Positions 25,638 through 34,401 of a stretch of 64,000 bases of DNA are shown piece by piece (within the stretch, counting starts at the first letter, position 1; every line of letters begins with the position of its first letter). Location: positions 1-64,000 of the forward strand of contig JAHQWP010000221.1 of assembly GCA_029856235.1 (NCBI GenBank), in the 5' to 3' direction. The notes under the pieces were generated by a model. The model worked only from the letters and a program-made list of their open reading frames with translations. It made no database searches and was not told the DNA's origin. This DNA comes from Promethearchaeia archaeon. GTDB lineage: Archaea; Asgardarchaeota; Lokiarchaeia; Sigyniarchaeales; SOKP01. The position numbers and the translations under genes were made by a program.

Positions 25638-27773
25638 CTATTTTTGGAGAATTGCGATTATCGGTGATAATGGAGGAATTTCAACCTCAAATTGAGAAAT
25701 ACTTTCTGATTTTATGTTTAATTTTCCACTCGATATCTTCTGATTTAATCCGCTATAGATGACTACACTACTAACTTCCAATCCATATTTCATAAGGTCG
25801 ATTTGAACATCCAATTTCTGGACTCGACTACTTAAATTATAAGCTGTAATTACTCCAGATTTATCAATTTCACTCACATGAAGATGAATGTTGTAATCAA
25901 TGCCGTAAAATTTACCTCGAGTAAAGAAGGACTTATTTTGTTTATAAAGTATCATCGCATCCTTTAAGGTTTTGTATTTTGGACTATCTCTATCTTTTAA
26001 ACCACCAATTCCTAAATGTCTAGCAAGAGAAGCGTACCACCAGAATTGTAGCATGTTTTCATTATCGCTATTTTCATTAATATGTAAATATAAGGGAATT
26101 GAATAAGCTAAATTGTATTCAAAAAGCTGTGTTGCCCTCCCAGACAATAAATCATGCATTGAATTCCACATGCATTCAAAGCCCCAATTTTCATCAAAAC
26201 TATGTGGAAGGTTGTGTTGGTAATATAACGGATGCCGTGGTATTACTCCTCTGGTGTGAGCTTCTATAAGAATATGGGGAAACTTTTTCTTTACATTTTG
26301 GATGACTTTGAAAATGTTTTCAGCATGTGTATTTCTTAGCATTGGAACCTCATGCCCGTGATCCTTACTGAAACAACCGATATTATCCACCATAAATGTT
26401 GCTAAATCAGTAAAGTCAAACATGAAAAAGTCTATTCCCTCCTTTGCGAGCTCTAACACCCTACGAGTTTTTTCCTCAACCCAATGATTATTAGCACATA
26501 AACTAAATAGATTTATATAGGGATCTGCTACAACTTTTATTCCCGTTTTGCTTCTTAAGTAAAATTCGTCGGGTCCGTCCTCTCCCTCAAAATTCATCAT
26601 AAGATGCAACGCTAATTTTAATCCGTATTTCTCATGGATATTTTGTGAGAACTTCTTTAAAGACCCAAATCTCTCCTTGTTCCAAATGGAAGAACCTAAA
26701 GCTATATTCCACCCCGGATCTAAATACAAGCATTCAGCCCCAATATCTCGAGCTATTTCGGCCTCTTCATATAATTGTTCTAAAGTATAAGCTTCAAATT
26801 CAACATCCTTTACAAAAAACCCAGTCTTCTCGGATACCCATCCTAAGTTGTACAATTCATTCCAATGAACGGGAGGATCGTAATCGGGCTTAAATTTATG
26901 CCCATGCTCCTCCAGATGACTTCTATAAAGATAATATCCCTCTTTATAATCTCCTTGGTATATAGCATACCTGGTAACACCAAATGAGTAGCTAGTTTCT
27001 GGGCTTAAGCTTGTAGCTAGCTCCGGATTGCCCTCATATAAGGAAACTCCTCCGAACACGATATCAACATTCTCAGCACCTCTTCCAGGTAATGTGGTTG
27101 GAAGTCTATGAAATCGAGAATATTCCATTTGAGACGGATTGTATTTGCATGTGAGTAATCCACCTTCTTCATTACCCCACAACCACCCTTCAGCACAAAA
27201 TCCGGGCATATCTGCTTCCATTTCAACCCAAGCTCGAAACAAGATATCATTAGCACTAAAATTCTCTTTTCTTCGATCATCTCCATACCCAAAATATCTT
27301 CGAGTTGGAATGGCTGTTAAAGTATATTCGTCTAAGTGGTCAATCCATCCAGAGTATTGCTTGAAAAAAGCTTTCTTAAATCCTAAATTGATCAATCCTA
27401 TTCTGACTTTTTTACTTCCACGATTATTCAATGTGATCTTTTCATCTAACCACGGGCTTCCTTTTTCAAGAAAGAATTCGTGAGTAATAACAATATTAGT
27501 TTCTTCAAATTTTCCTTCGATAATTAATCTTTCCTTGCCTTCTTTTCGGATTTCTCTTGAAGACAACTTTTTGGCTTTATATTCTGATCCTAAGTGAAGT
27601 AGATAAGCGTAACGAGATCCTTTTTTACTAGACGTTAAAATTCTATAATGGTATTCTTCGTCAGCATAAACTGTATTATCAATTTTGCTATAAAGGATAT
27701 AGCAAAATCCTCGATCACCCCTATTTTGAACTTTTAACTCCCAATTTTGGTTTTCTAAAGTATAATCCGTCAT
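25638..27773 (-). CDS. GH36-like alpha-galactosidase/melibiase family protein
   Basis: A 711-residue cytoplasmic protein, with no signal peptide. The first 300 residues are beta-rich (supersandwich domain), followed by a TIM barrel with 'CLYLDPGWN' and 'KLALHLMMNFEGEDGP'. 'IDFFMFDFTDL' holds the Asp expected as nucleophile, and 'ENSDNENMLQFWW' the SD expected near the acid/base. A C-terminal beta domain ends in 'PPLSPIIAIL'. This layout fits clan GH-D (GH36). It likely hydrolyses a glycoside imported by a neighbouring GPH symporter. The specific sugar cannot be deduced. It is divergent from the GPH gene at 28022 across a 248-base region that contains a perfect palindrome. Confidence 0.72.
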   Translation of the reverse strand: MTDYTLENQNWELKVQNRGDRGFCYILYSKIDNTVYADEEYHYRILTSSKKGSRYAYLLHLGSEYKAKKLSSREIRKEGKERLIIEGKFEETNIVITHEFFLEKGSPWLDEKITLNNRGSKKVRIGLINLGFKKAFFKQYSGWIDHLDEYTLTAIPTRRYFGYGDDRRKENFSANDILFRAWVEMEADMPGFCAEGWLWGNEEGGLLTCKYNPSQMEYSRFHRLPTTLPGRGAENVDIVFGGVSLYEGNPELATSLSPETSYSFGVTRYAIYQGDYKEGYYLYRSHLEEHGHKFKPDYDPPVHWNELYNLGWVSEKTGFFVKDVEFEAYTLEQLYEEAEIARDIGAECLYLDPGWNIALGSSIWNKERFGSLKKFSQNIHEKYGLKLALHLMMNFEGEDGPDEFYLRSKTGIKVVADPYINLFSLCANNHWVEEKTRRVLELAKEGIDFFMFDFTDLATFMVDNIGCFSKDHGHEVPMLRNTHAENIFKVIQNVKKKFPHILIEAHTRGVIPRHPLYYQHNLPHSFDENWGFECMWNSMHDLLSGRATQLFEYNLAYSIPLYLHINENSDNENMLQFWWYASLARHLGIGGLKDRDSPKYKTLKDAMILYKQNKSFFTRGKFYGIDYNIHLHVSEIDKSGVITAYNLSSRVQKLDVQIDLMKYGLEVSSVVIYSGLNQKISSGKLNIKSESISQFEVEIPPLSPIIAILQK

Positions 27774-27840
27774 TTCTTTACTTAAATTTAGCTATAATTT
27801 ATTGAAAGGTTTATTGATTCTTAGAATTATTCATACTTAG

Positions 27841-27856
27841 TACCATTTAAATGGTA
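27841..27856. promoter_or_regulatory. Perfect 16-bp palindrome, operator candidate
   Basis: TACCATTTAAATGGTA is a perfect palindrome between the divergent GH36-like gene (5' end 27773) and GPH symporter (5' end about 28022). It contains G/C positions, which makes chance occurrence less likely than for pure AT palindromes. It could be the binding site of a dimeric sugar-responsive regulator controlling both genes. No regulator gene is adjacent and no second copy was noticed in the window. Confidence 0.4.
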
Positions 27857-27944
27857 ATGTTGTGTCAAGTTTGAACTTATTGTGTATCTTGTCATTTTTA
27901 GTATAACTATCCGCATAAAAGGGAAATCTTTAAAAAAAGAAAAG

Positions 27945-27980
27945 TTGATTAGTATTAATCAAAATTTTTTATAAAAAATT
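27945..27980. promoter_or_regulatory. Inverted repeat followed by AT palindrome upstream of GPH gene
   Basis: TTGATTA (27945-27951) and TAATCAA (27956-27962) form a 7-bp inverted repeat with a 4-base spacer. Directly after it, AATTTTTTATAAAAAATT (27963-27980) is a perfect 18-bp palindrome whose centre resembles a TATA box. The pair is 42-77 bases ahead of the likely ATG of the symporter gene, a plausible promoter and operator position. Confidence 0.35.
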
Positions 27981-28021
27981 AACAAATAAAATTATCTAAA
28001 TATTAAAAATATGTGATTTTT

Positions 28022-29467
28022 ATGGTTGAAAATGAAGAAAGTACTTCAAGACATTCTTTTTTTACTTTTCTATCTTTTGGTACGTACAATATCCTATGGA
28101 CAATTCCAACAGCAACAATGAACCTTTTCATGTTTTTTTTCTATCATACAGTTGTGGGTCTTGAGGCAGTTTGGATATTGACTGTCGTTGCTATAAACAC
28201 AATATGGGCAGGTCTTAACGATCCTTTAATAGGGTGGCTAACCGATCGAAATTTTAAGTGGACAAGAAAATGGGGTCGACGCTTTCCGTGGATAGCAATC
28301 GCTTTTCTTCCGGAAGCATTGTCTCTAATCATGATATTTTCTCCTCCAGATCTACCAAGGAATGCCGAGAATATACTAATAGATCCTTTGCCAGTGATGC
28401 TTTGGCTTTTACTCTCTCTGTTCGTGTTTGATTTATTTGCTACGCTTGTTGATGTCCATACAGCTATACTTCGTACAGATAAATTTCGAACGGAAGCAGA
28501 AAGAAGGAAAGGTGCAGGATCTTGGGGTTTCTTTGACATGATCGCACAAGTCCTTGGAATGATGATTCCACCGCTTCTATTGTTTTTTGGAGCCACAATT
28601 TTATCATACGCCGTTATGGCAGCAATTATTGCTTTAATAGCGATAATCTTTGGCTTAATGTTCGTTTTGAAGGGTGCTCGGGAGGATAAGATCATTATTG
28701 ATCGATATTATTCTAGAGATTATGAACGACTGCACGTACTTAAAGGTGTATGGCTAGCTATTAAACAGAAAAGTTTTCTGTCTCTCTTTATTCATTACGT
28801 TCTATGGCTCTCGGCTACTGCCTCGATAATGACTGGAATGATAGCATACTTAGTAACATTTATTTTCAAATCTAATGATCCGGATGCAATGATCCCATTT
28901 CTCGCACTTTTTCTCTTGGGATCATTAATTTCTATTCCAGTTTGGCTCAAAATTCTTAAGAAAATGAATAACAATAAAAAAACCTACATTATCGGAAGCC
29001 TATTATTAGTTGCCCTTACAATGCCAACGACCTTTTTCCAAGGAGATATTATGTTAATGATTATCCTGTTTCTTGTTGGTTTCAGCAATGGATGCGTATG
29101 GACTATTGGAATGCCTGTATTATATTCGAACGCACAAGATGATTTTGTTGTGCGAACTGGGAAGAACCAGAAAGGTATTATGGTTGGTACTTGGGCGGTA
29201 ATAGGACTCGCTACAGCCTTTATTGACGAAGCATTAATAACATTGGTATTTTTTATCACCGGATTTAATGCAGGACTAGAAGATTATACAGCTTTAGTTA
29301 ATTCTGGTGCAAATGTAGAACTTGTCCAATGGGGAATTCGTTTCCTTCTAGGAGTTATCCCTGCGTTGCTCATCTTAACGGGTACTTTGCTCTTTTGGAA
29401 ATTTTATCCACTTACACAAGAGAAAGTTCTTGAAAACAAAGCCAAGCTACTTGAACTTGGTTTTTAA
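28022..29467 (+). CDS. GPH-family sugar:cation symporter (copy 2)
   Basis: A 481-residue membrane protein with about 12 hydrophobic segments. The family signature 'NDPLIGWLTDRNFKW' continues to 'WGRRFPW' (about residues 65-95). A conserved 'LRTDKFRTEAERRKGAG' loop also occurs in copy 1 ('LYPDKFRLDSDRRKSG'). The ATG at 28022 is preferred over the track's GTG at 28013. It is divergent from the GH36-like gene and convergent with UROD copy 3, 52 bases apart. Probably imports a sugar or glycoside using Na+ or H+. Confidence 0.82.
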   Translation: MVENEESTSRHSFFTFLSFGTYNILWTIPTATMNLFMFFFYHTVVGLEAVWILTVVAINTIWAGLNDPLIGWLTDRNFKWTRKWGRRFPWIAIAFLPEALSLIMIFSPPDLPRNAENILIDPLPVMLWLLLSLFVFDLFATLVDVHTAILRTDKFRTEAERRKGAGSWGFFDMIAQVLGMMIPPLLLFFGATILSYAVMAAIIALIAIIFGLMFVLKGAREDKIIIDRYYSRDYERLHVLKGVWLAIKQKSFLSLFIHYVLWLSATASIMTGMIAYLVTFIFKSNDPDAMIPFLALFLLGSLISIPVWLKILKKMNNNKKTYIIGSLLLVALTMPTTFFQGDIMLMIILFLVGFSNGCVWTIGMPVLYSNAQDDFVVRTGKNQKGIMVGTWAVIGLATAFIDEALITLVFFITGFNAGLEDYTALVNSGANVELVQWGIRFLLGVIPALLILTGTLLFWKFYPLTQEKVLENKAKLLELGF

Positions 29468-29519
29468 ACTATTTTTTTTATTTTGTATTTTTATTAGATT
29501 TAGTTTTCAAAATCCCATT

Positions 29520-30653
29520 TCATAACTTTAATGGGTATTCCCCGTATTTCTTTGTCGCAGAGATCATCGTTAAGACATTTTCACGTTTGCATGAATTGGT
29601 AATGTCCGTACAAGCACTTAGCATATATCCCCCACCTTTACCGGCATCACTAATACATTTTTTAACTGCTTTTACCACATCATCCTTAGTACCGTAAGGC
29701 AATAATTGTGAAACATCAATATTCCCGATTAAGCATAGCTTATCTCCATATACTTCCTTCAAATGCTTTAAGTTCATACCTGCCATGGGTTCTAAGGATT
29801 CAACAGCATTAAAGCCTGCTTCAATCAGCCCTTCAAAATATGGTTCAGTAAACCCATCTGAGTGGAAGCACACGTATTTACCCGCTTTTTTTAAAATCTG
29901 GACCGCCTGCTTATACGCGGGAATGATAAGTTCTCGATGGTATTTGGGGTTTATCATAGTAGTATTTTTTAGGGCAGTATCATCACATATGAAGAAAACA
30001 TCGAAATCCGTTTCTGCGTTTAATTTTGCTGCTGCAATTAATTTTTTAGCTCGTAGATCAATGAAACGCTTAATTTTACTTCTGTTTTTCCTTATCAATT
30101 TTATTAATAATCCTAAACCTAAACCTTGCCAAAGAGGCTCTAAAATTGGTTCAAGATGACAACATGGTACAAACTCATCGGTAGGAAATTTGCTTAATCT
30201 TTTGTTAATGTGTCTTGCAAAATCTGGAGCTTCTTCCCATTCTATAGCGAAATAAGTATCGTGAAAATAATCTGCTTTTTCTTCAGTATCAATGTAATTT
30301 TTCAGATAATAAGCTACTCCCATATCATCTTTATCTTGCTTTAAGAAAATTCTGCCATTAAAATCAATATATTTATCGTTATCTGCTAATTTCGGTAAAG
30401 GATGTTCTTGCATGTGCTTCTGGGGAATGAAGCTTGGAAACGAGTCGAAACCCCACGACATATCAAAACCAAGTTTATATTCTAAATTAAAATTTCTATA
30501 TGACAGCTTGTATTTCCTCTCCTTTGTATAAGAATCTCCCCAATAATTTAGGAGTTCTCGTTCAAATCCCGGCATAAGAATTTGACAAAATAGTGGTACG
30601 CGGTCCGGTTCTTCGTGATTTAATGCTTTTATTACTCTTTTACGAGCGCTCAT
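29520..30653 (-). CDS. UROD-family protein with altered zinc motif (copy 3)
   Basis: A 377-residue member of the same superfamily, opening 'SARKRVIKALNHEEPDRVP'. Where copies 1, 2 and 4 have HSCG this one has 'FHSDGFTEPYF', so the Cys is replaced by Asp. At the late position it reads 'SACTDITNSC', which supplies two cysteines absent from copies 1 and 2. The metal site may be rebuilt or lost, and its substrate may differ. It lies tail to tail with the GPH symporter at 28022 and is divergent from the crotonase at 30754. Heme-pathway function is unlikely given the paralogs. Confidence 0.78.
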   Translation of the reverse strand: MSARKRVIKALNHEEPDRVPLFCQILMPGFERELLNYWGDSYTKERKYKLSYRNFNLEYKLGFDMSWGFDSFPSFIPQKHMQEHPLPKLADNDKYIDFNGRIFLKQDKDDMGVAYYLKNYIDTEEKADYFHDTYFAIEWEEAPDFARHINKRLSKFPTDEFVPCCHLEPILEPLWQGLGLGLLIKLIRKNRSKIKRFIDLRAKKLIAAAKLNAETDFDVFFICDDTALKNTTMINPKYHRELIIPAYKQAVQILKKAGKYVCFHSDGFTEPYFEGLIEAGFNAVESLEPMAGMNLKHLKEVYGDKLCLIGNIDVSQLLPYGTKDDVVKAVKKCISDAGKGGGYMLSACTDITNSCKRENVLTMISATKKYGEYPLKL

Positions 30654-30753
30654 ATTTTATAACTCCCAATAATTCAAAAATGGTGTAGATGATAAAAAAC
30701 CAAAATTTTATCCCTAAATTAAATTTATCAATCTTCTAAATCTATTAAATTAC

Positions 30754-31521
30754 ATGGTAGTATTAATTGAGAAGGATTATCCTGTTTTTACAATTACGAT
30801 TAATAATCCCGAAAGTAAAAACGCAGTTGATGGGTTTACAGCTCAAGAACTGAGTTCTGCCTTTAGAGAATTCGATGTAGATGAAAAAGCTTTAGTTGCT
30901 GTGTTATGGGGTGCCAATGGTACTTTCTGTTCGGGTGCTAATTTAAAGGCGATTACGGATGGACGAGGAAATAAAGTAGAAAAAGAAGGAGATGGACCAA
31001 TGGGTCCGACTCGAATGAGGTTAAAAAAACCAGTTATAGCAGCTATCGCTGGTTATGCTGTTGCTGGTGGCTTAGAACTTGCCTTGTGGTGTGATATGCG
31101 CGTAGTTGAAAAAACCGCGATATTTGGAGTGTTTTGTCGTAGATTTGGAGTACCCCTTGTAGATGGGGGTACGGTAAGATTGCCAAGGCTTATTGGTCTA
31201 AGTCGTGCTATGGATATGATTCTTACTGGGCGTTCTGTAGACGCCGAAGAAGCATATGAATGGGGACTGGCTAATCGAATTGTAGATAACGGGCAATCTA
31301 GAATAGAAGCAGAAAAATTGGCAAGAAAAATTGCTGCATTCCCGCAGACTTGCATGAGAAACGATCGCATTTCTTCCTATGAACAGTTTGGATTGAGTAT
31401 TAAAGATGCGATGGCAAATGAATTTGAATTAGGCTTAAAAACGCTTGAAAGCGAAGAGTTTCTTGAAGGGAGTAATGCTTTCTCTAAAGGGAAAGGAAAA
31501 CATGGTACTTTTAATAATTAG
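30754..31521 (+). CDS. Enoyl-CoA hydratase/isomerase (crotonase) family protein
   Basis: A 255-residue crotonase-fold enzyme. Oxyanion-hole segments are 'GANGTFCSGANLKAI' (about 54-68) and 'AIAGYAVAGGLELALWCDMRV' region (about 97-117). The usual catalytic glutamates of enoyl-CoA hydratase are not clearly both placed, so hydratase, isomerase or another crotonase reaction is possible. 'GVFCRRFGVPLVDGGTVRLP' matches a subgroup of crotonases with a longer GVP loop. It stands between UROD copy 3 (divergent) and yjbQ (34 bases downstream, same strand), possibly one transcript. Confidence 0.82.
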   Translation: MVVLIEKDYPVFTITINNPESKNAVDGFTAQELSSAFREFDVDEKALVAVLWGANGTFCSGANLKAITDGRGNKVEKEGDGPMGPTRMRLKKPVIAAIAGYAVAGGLELALWCDMRVVEKTAIFGVFCRRFGVPLVDGGTVRLPRLIGLSRAMDMILTGRSVDAEEAYEWGLANRIVDNGQSRIEAEKLARKIAAFPQTCMRNDRISSYEQFGLSIKDAMANEFELGLKTLESEEFLEGSNAFSKGKGKHGTFNN

Positions 31522-31554
31522 CTTAATTTTATACTTCTTGGTAAAGGTGAGATA

Positions 31555-31974
31555 ATGATTGTATTCGAAGAATTTAGAGTTAAAACTCCACAAAGAGAAA
31601 TCTTACTTGAGATCACAAATGAGATAAGAAGAATTGTAAGAAATTCTAACATTAACGAAGGAGTTTGCCGAGTTTTTGTTCCACACACTACTGCGGGTAT
31701 TACAATTAACGAAAACGCAGATCCATCTGTCATGAAGGATGTTGTTAATTATTTAAACAAATTAATTCCAAAAGGGGGAAGCTTAGGGTATAGTTTTAAG
31801 CATATGGAAGGAAATTCTGATGCGCATATTAAATGTTCGTTAACAGGATCTTCGATTGAAATGCTAATTCACAACGGAAAATTAATGCTTGGAACTTGGC
31901 AAGGGATTATGTTTGCAGAATACGATGGTCCTAGAAATAGAAAGGTTTTTGTTCAAATCGATGGAGAGACTTAA
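31555..31974 (+). CDS. yjbQ: YjbQ/UPF0047 family protein
   Basis: A 139-residue protein of the YjbQ (UPF0047) family, some members of which show low thiamine-phosphate synthase activity. Family signatures are 'VPHTTAGITINENADPSV' (about 42-59), 'HMEGNSDAHIKCSLTGSS' and the C-terminal 'GTWQGIMFAEYDGPRNR'. The fold is a trimeric beta sandwich with conserved His residues. The start has a near-ideal AAAGGTGAG site. It converges with an MFS gene, the stop codons being only 4 bases apart. Confidence 0.88.
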   Translation: MIVFEEFRVKTPQREILLEITNEIRRIVRNSNINEGVCRVFVPHTTAGITINENADPSVMKDVVNYLNKLIPKGGSLGYSFKHMEGNSDAHIKCSLTGSSIEMLIHNGKLMLGTWQGIMFAEYDGPRNRKVFVQIDGET

Positions 31975-31978
31975 AAAC

Positions 31979-33139
31979 TTAATACTTTTTATCGACCAGA
32001 GTGAAAGTAATAATAATAGAAATAATCATCAAACCAAGTATAATGTAGAAGGGAGCAAAAATATCAGTCTCTCCTAAAGGACTCATAATCATTGGGGCTA
32101 TTGCTCCACAGAAAAACCCAATCGCGTTATTAAATCCGATGCCTGAACCCTTTAGATCGGGTTCAATATCTTCAATCACTTCTAATAGAAGCGTATTCCC
32201 TGCAGGATCGAATAGAGCAATACCTATTCCTATAAATGACACAACAATTAGAAACACTATAAGGTTTAATACAAACGCATGGAAAAAGAAAGGAATTCCG
32301 AAAATCATTACGATAATTTGTCCTGACATCATCAGTTTTCGAGGACCATATCTAATTAGTAGCCTATTGGCAATAAAAATAAACACAACATAGAGTGCTA
32401 AAATTCCCAACATCAGATAACTTGAAATTATTTCACTTAAACCAAATCCTTGGTCATTATTTTGAAAAACCCATATCAGATACGCTGTGATAAACCCAAA
32501 TAAAAACCATCTCACGCAATTGAGTAAAAGCGTAAAAACATATTGACGTTCTTTAAGGAGTACCTTTATATTAGCTATATTGAATTCCATATTCTTTTTT
32601 TGACCTTTAGTTGATTCAAGACTGTTATCTTCTCTTAGAACAATAAAAATAATTATCATACTCGATAAGATTAATAAGCCTTGTACTAAAAATATGCTCC
32701 GAAATCCTAAGAAACCCGATATATACCCTCCTAATATAAAACCCAAGAAGTAACCAATATTCATGTACAAAGTATAATATCCCATTCCCTTACTATGCTG
32801 ATCTTTTTTGTAAATATCTCCGATAACTGCTTGAAGAATCGATGTATAAGCTCCTGCTCCTTGAATTGCTCTGTAAAGGATCATCTGTAAAACATTTTGA
32901 GCTGTAAAGCTTAAAAGCGTTCCTATAAGATATATTAGCATCCCGAATAAGACTACTTTTCGACGACCTAATTTATCTGAAGCAGCTGCATAAGGATATT
33001 GAAAAATACACTGAGTCACTGAAAATGTGCCAATTATAATTCCATAAGATGTGAGAGATCCGGCGACTCTTACAACGAATGAAGGCAATCCAATTTCAAC
33101 GATGCTCATCCCCATACTTCTGAAAGCAACAGACATCAA
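31979..33139 (-). CDS. MFS permease lacking a canonical start for its first helix
   Basis: An MFS transporter with about 12 hydrophobic segments and the loop 2-3 signature 'DKLGRRKVVLFG'. The track start (TTG/ATG at 33139/33136) falls inside the first transmembrane helix. The same frame stays open upstream to 33235 and reads 'GRHTKNLLIVV' directly before it, which completes helix 1 and adds a basic cytoplasmic tail. No ATG, GTG or TTG exists in that extension. A ribosome-site-like GGAGAGGAG precedes an ATT at 33193, which may be the real start, or a base may be misread. Substrate unknown. Divergent from the GH172 gene. Confidence 0.75.
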   Translation of the reverse strand: MMSVAFRSMGMSIVEIGLPSFVVRVAGSLTSYGIIIGTFSVTQCIFQYPYAAASDKLGRRKVVLFGMLIYLIGTLLSFTAQNVLQMILYRAIQGAGAYTSILQAVIGDIYKKDQHSKGMGYYTLYMNIGYFLGFILGGYISGFLGFRSIFLVQGLLILSSMIIIFIVLREDNSLESTKGQKKNMEFNIANIKVLLKERQYVFTLLLNCVRWFLFGFITAYLIWVFQNNDQGFGLSEIISSYLMLGILALYVVFIFIANRLLIRYGPRKLMMSGQIIVMIFGIPFFFHAFVLNLIVFLIVVSFIGIGIALFDPAGNTLLLEVIEDIEPDLKGSGIGFNNAIGFFCGAIAPMIMSPLGETDIFAPFYIILGLMIISIIITFTLVDKKY

Positions 33140-33321
33140 AACAACTATTAATAAATTCTTTGTATGTCTCCCGAATCCTCCACTTGAAGAAATTTTAGTC
33201 TCCTCTCCTATTAGCCTATTTAATTGAGAAATTCAGAAACCAATATAAATTTATTTTTATCAATATTTAGTAATATGATCCGTACGTTCGATTAAAATTA
33301 TTAACTAAGGGTTTAAATTAC

Positions 33322-34386
33322 ATGAAAATTGGAATGAATTCTCTGAATAATTTAGCTCAAATAAGAAAGGATATAAAGAGGAAGCGCGTTTCCAGTTACG
33401 ATAAGACGGGAGCAAATATGGATAATATTCAACTAAAACCTAATGAGACTTATCAGATTTGTGATATCCAAGGAGCTGGAATAATGAAGCATATATGGAT
33501 GACTATAGCGTCTTCTGATCCTGATTATCTTCGCAAACTGGTTTTAAGAATGTGGTGGGATGGTGAACAGTCTCCTTCCGTGGAAGTTCCTATCGGAGAT
33601 TTTTTCGGAATAGGGCATGGTAAGACTGTAAATTTTTGGAGTCTCCCGTTTGCTAACGGTCCAAACGATGGTAAAGGATTTAATTGTTTTTTCCCGATGC
33701 CGTTTGCTACTCGAGCTAAAATAGAAGTTGAAAATGAATCAGATATTATGACTGTTTTATATTTTTATATAGATTATGAAGAACATAGAAACCTTCCAGC
33801 TGATCTTGGACGATTTCATGCTTTTTGGAACAGACAAAATCCATGCGACGGAAAACCCTATGGTACAGGCAAAAAAGTAGAGCGTTTTCTTAAAAAAAAT
33901 CCAACACACGAAGGTGATTATGTTATACTTGAAGCGACTGGAGAAGGCCATTTCGTTGGATGTCACTTAAATATACATAATTTAATGACAACTGAGAACA
34001 CCTCAACGAATGATTTTTGGTGGCCTGGAGAAGGAGATGATTACATAGTAATTGATGACGAAGAAACAATTTTGTATGGTACTGGTACAGAAGATTACTT
34101 CTGTGGTGCTTGGTGCCCTTCACAGTATTATTGCTCGCCTTATTTTGGTGTGACAATGCCTGGTGGTGACAAATGGAGTGGTAAAATTTCTTATTATCGG
34201 TATCACATTGAAGATCCTGTATATTTTCACAAAAATATTAAGATCAAAATTGAGCACGGCCATGCTAATCAGCGATCTGACGATTTTTCTTCAACAGCCT
34301 ACTGGTATCAAACAGAACCGCATATGAATCAGTTACTTCTTCCAGTAGAAGAACGCTTGCCTCGAGAAGAACCAAAGGAAATTTAA
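33322..34386 (+). CDS. DUF2961/GH172-like glycoside hydrolase
   Basis: A 354-residue cytoplasmic protein (no signal peptide) of the DUF2961 family, now glycoside hydrolase family GH172, whose characterised members act on fructose and arabinofuranose linkages. Family markers are 'DIQGAGIMKHIWMT' (about 49-62), 'VPIGDFFGIGHG' (about 90-101) and 'YGTGTEDYFCGAWCP' (about 250), which carries one catalytic glutamate. Second jelly-roll residues are present in 'YRYHIEDPVYF'. Together with the GH36-like enzyme and GPH symporters it argues for intracellular breakdown of imported oligosaccharides or glycosides. Convergent with GPH copy 3. Confidence 0.82.
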   Translation: MKIGMNSLNNLAQIRKDIKRKRVSSYDKTGANMDNIQLKPNETYQICDIQGAGIMKHIWMTIASSDPDYLRKLVLRMWWDGEQSPSVEVPIGDFFGIGHGKTVNFWSLPFANGPNDGKGFNCFFPMPFATRAKIEVENESDIMTVLYFYIDYEEHRNLPADLGRFHAFWNRQNPCDGKPYGTGKKVERFLKKNPTHEGDYVILEATGEGHFVGCHLNIHNLMTTENTSTNDFWWPGEGDDYIVIDDEETILYGTGTEDYFCGAWCPSQYYCSPYFGVTMPGGDKWSGKISYYRYHIEDPVYFHKNIKIKIEHGHANQRSDDFSSTAYWYQTEPHMNQLLLPVEERLPREEPKEI

Positions 34387-34401
34387 AAACTTTAATATTG
34401 T

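Noticed and set aside
28144-28695. 183-residue minus-strand ORF inside the GPH gene
   Set aside because: It mirrors a membrane-protein gene on the plus strand; low-complexity composition and no ribosome site. Treated as a shadow.
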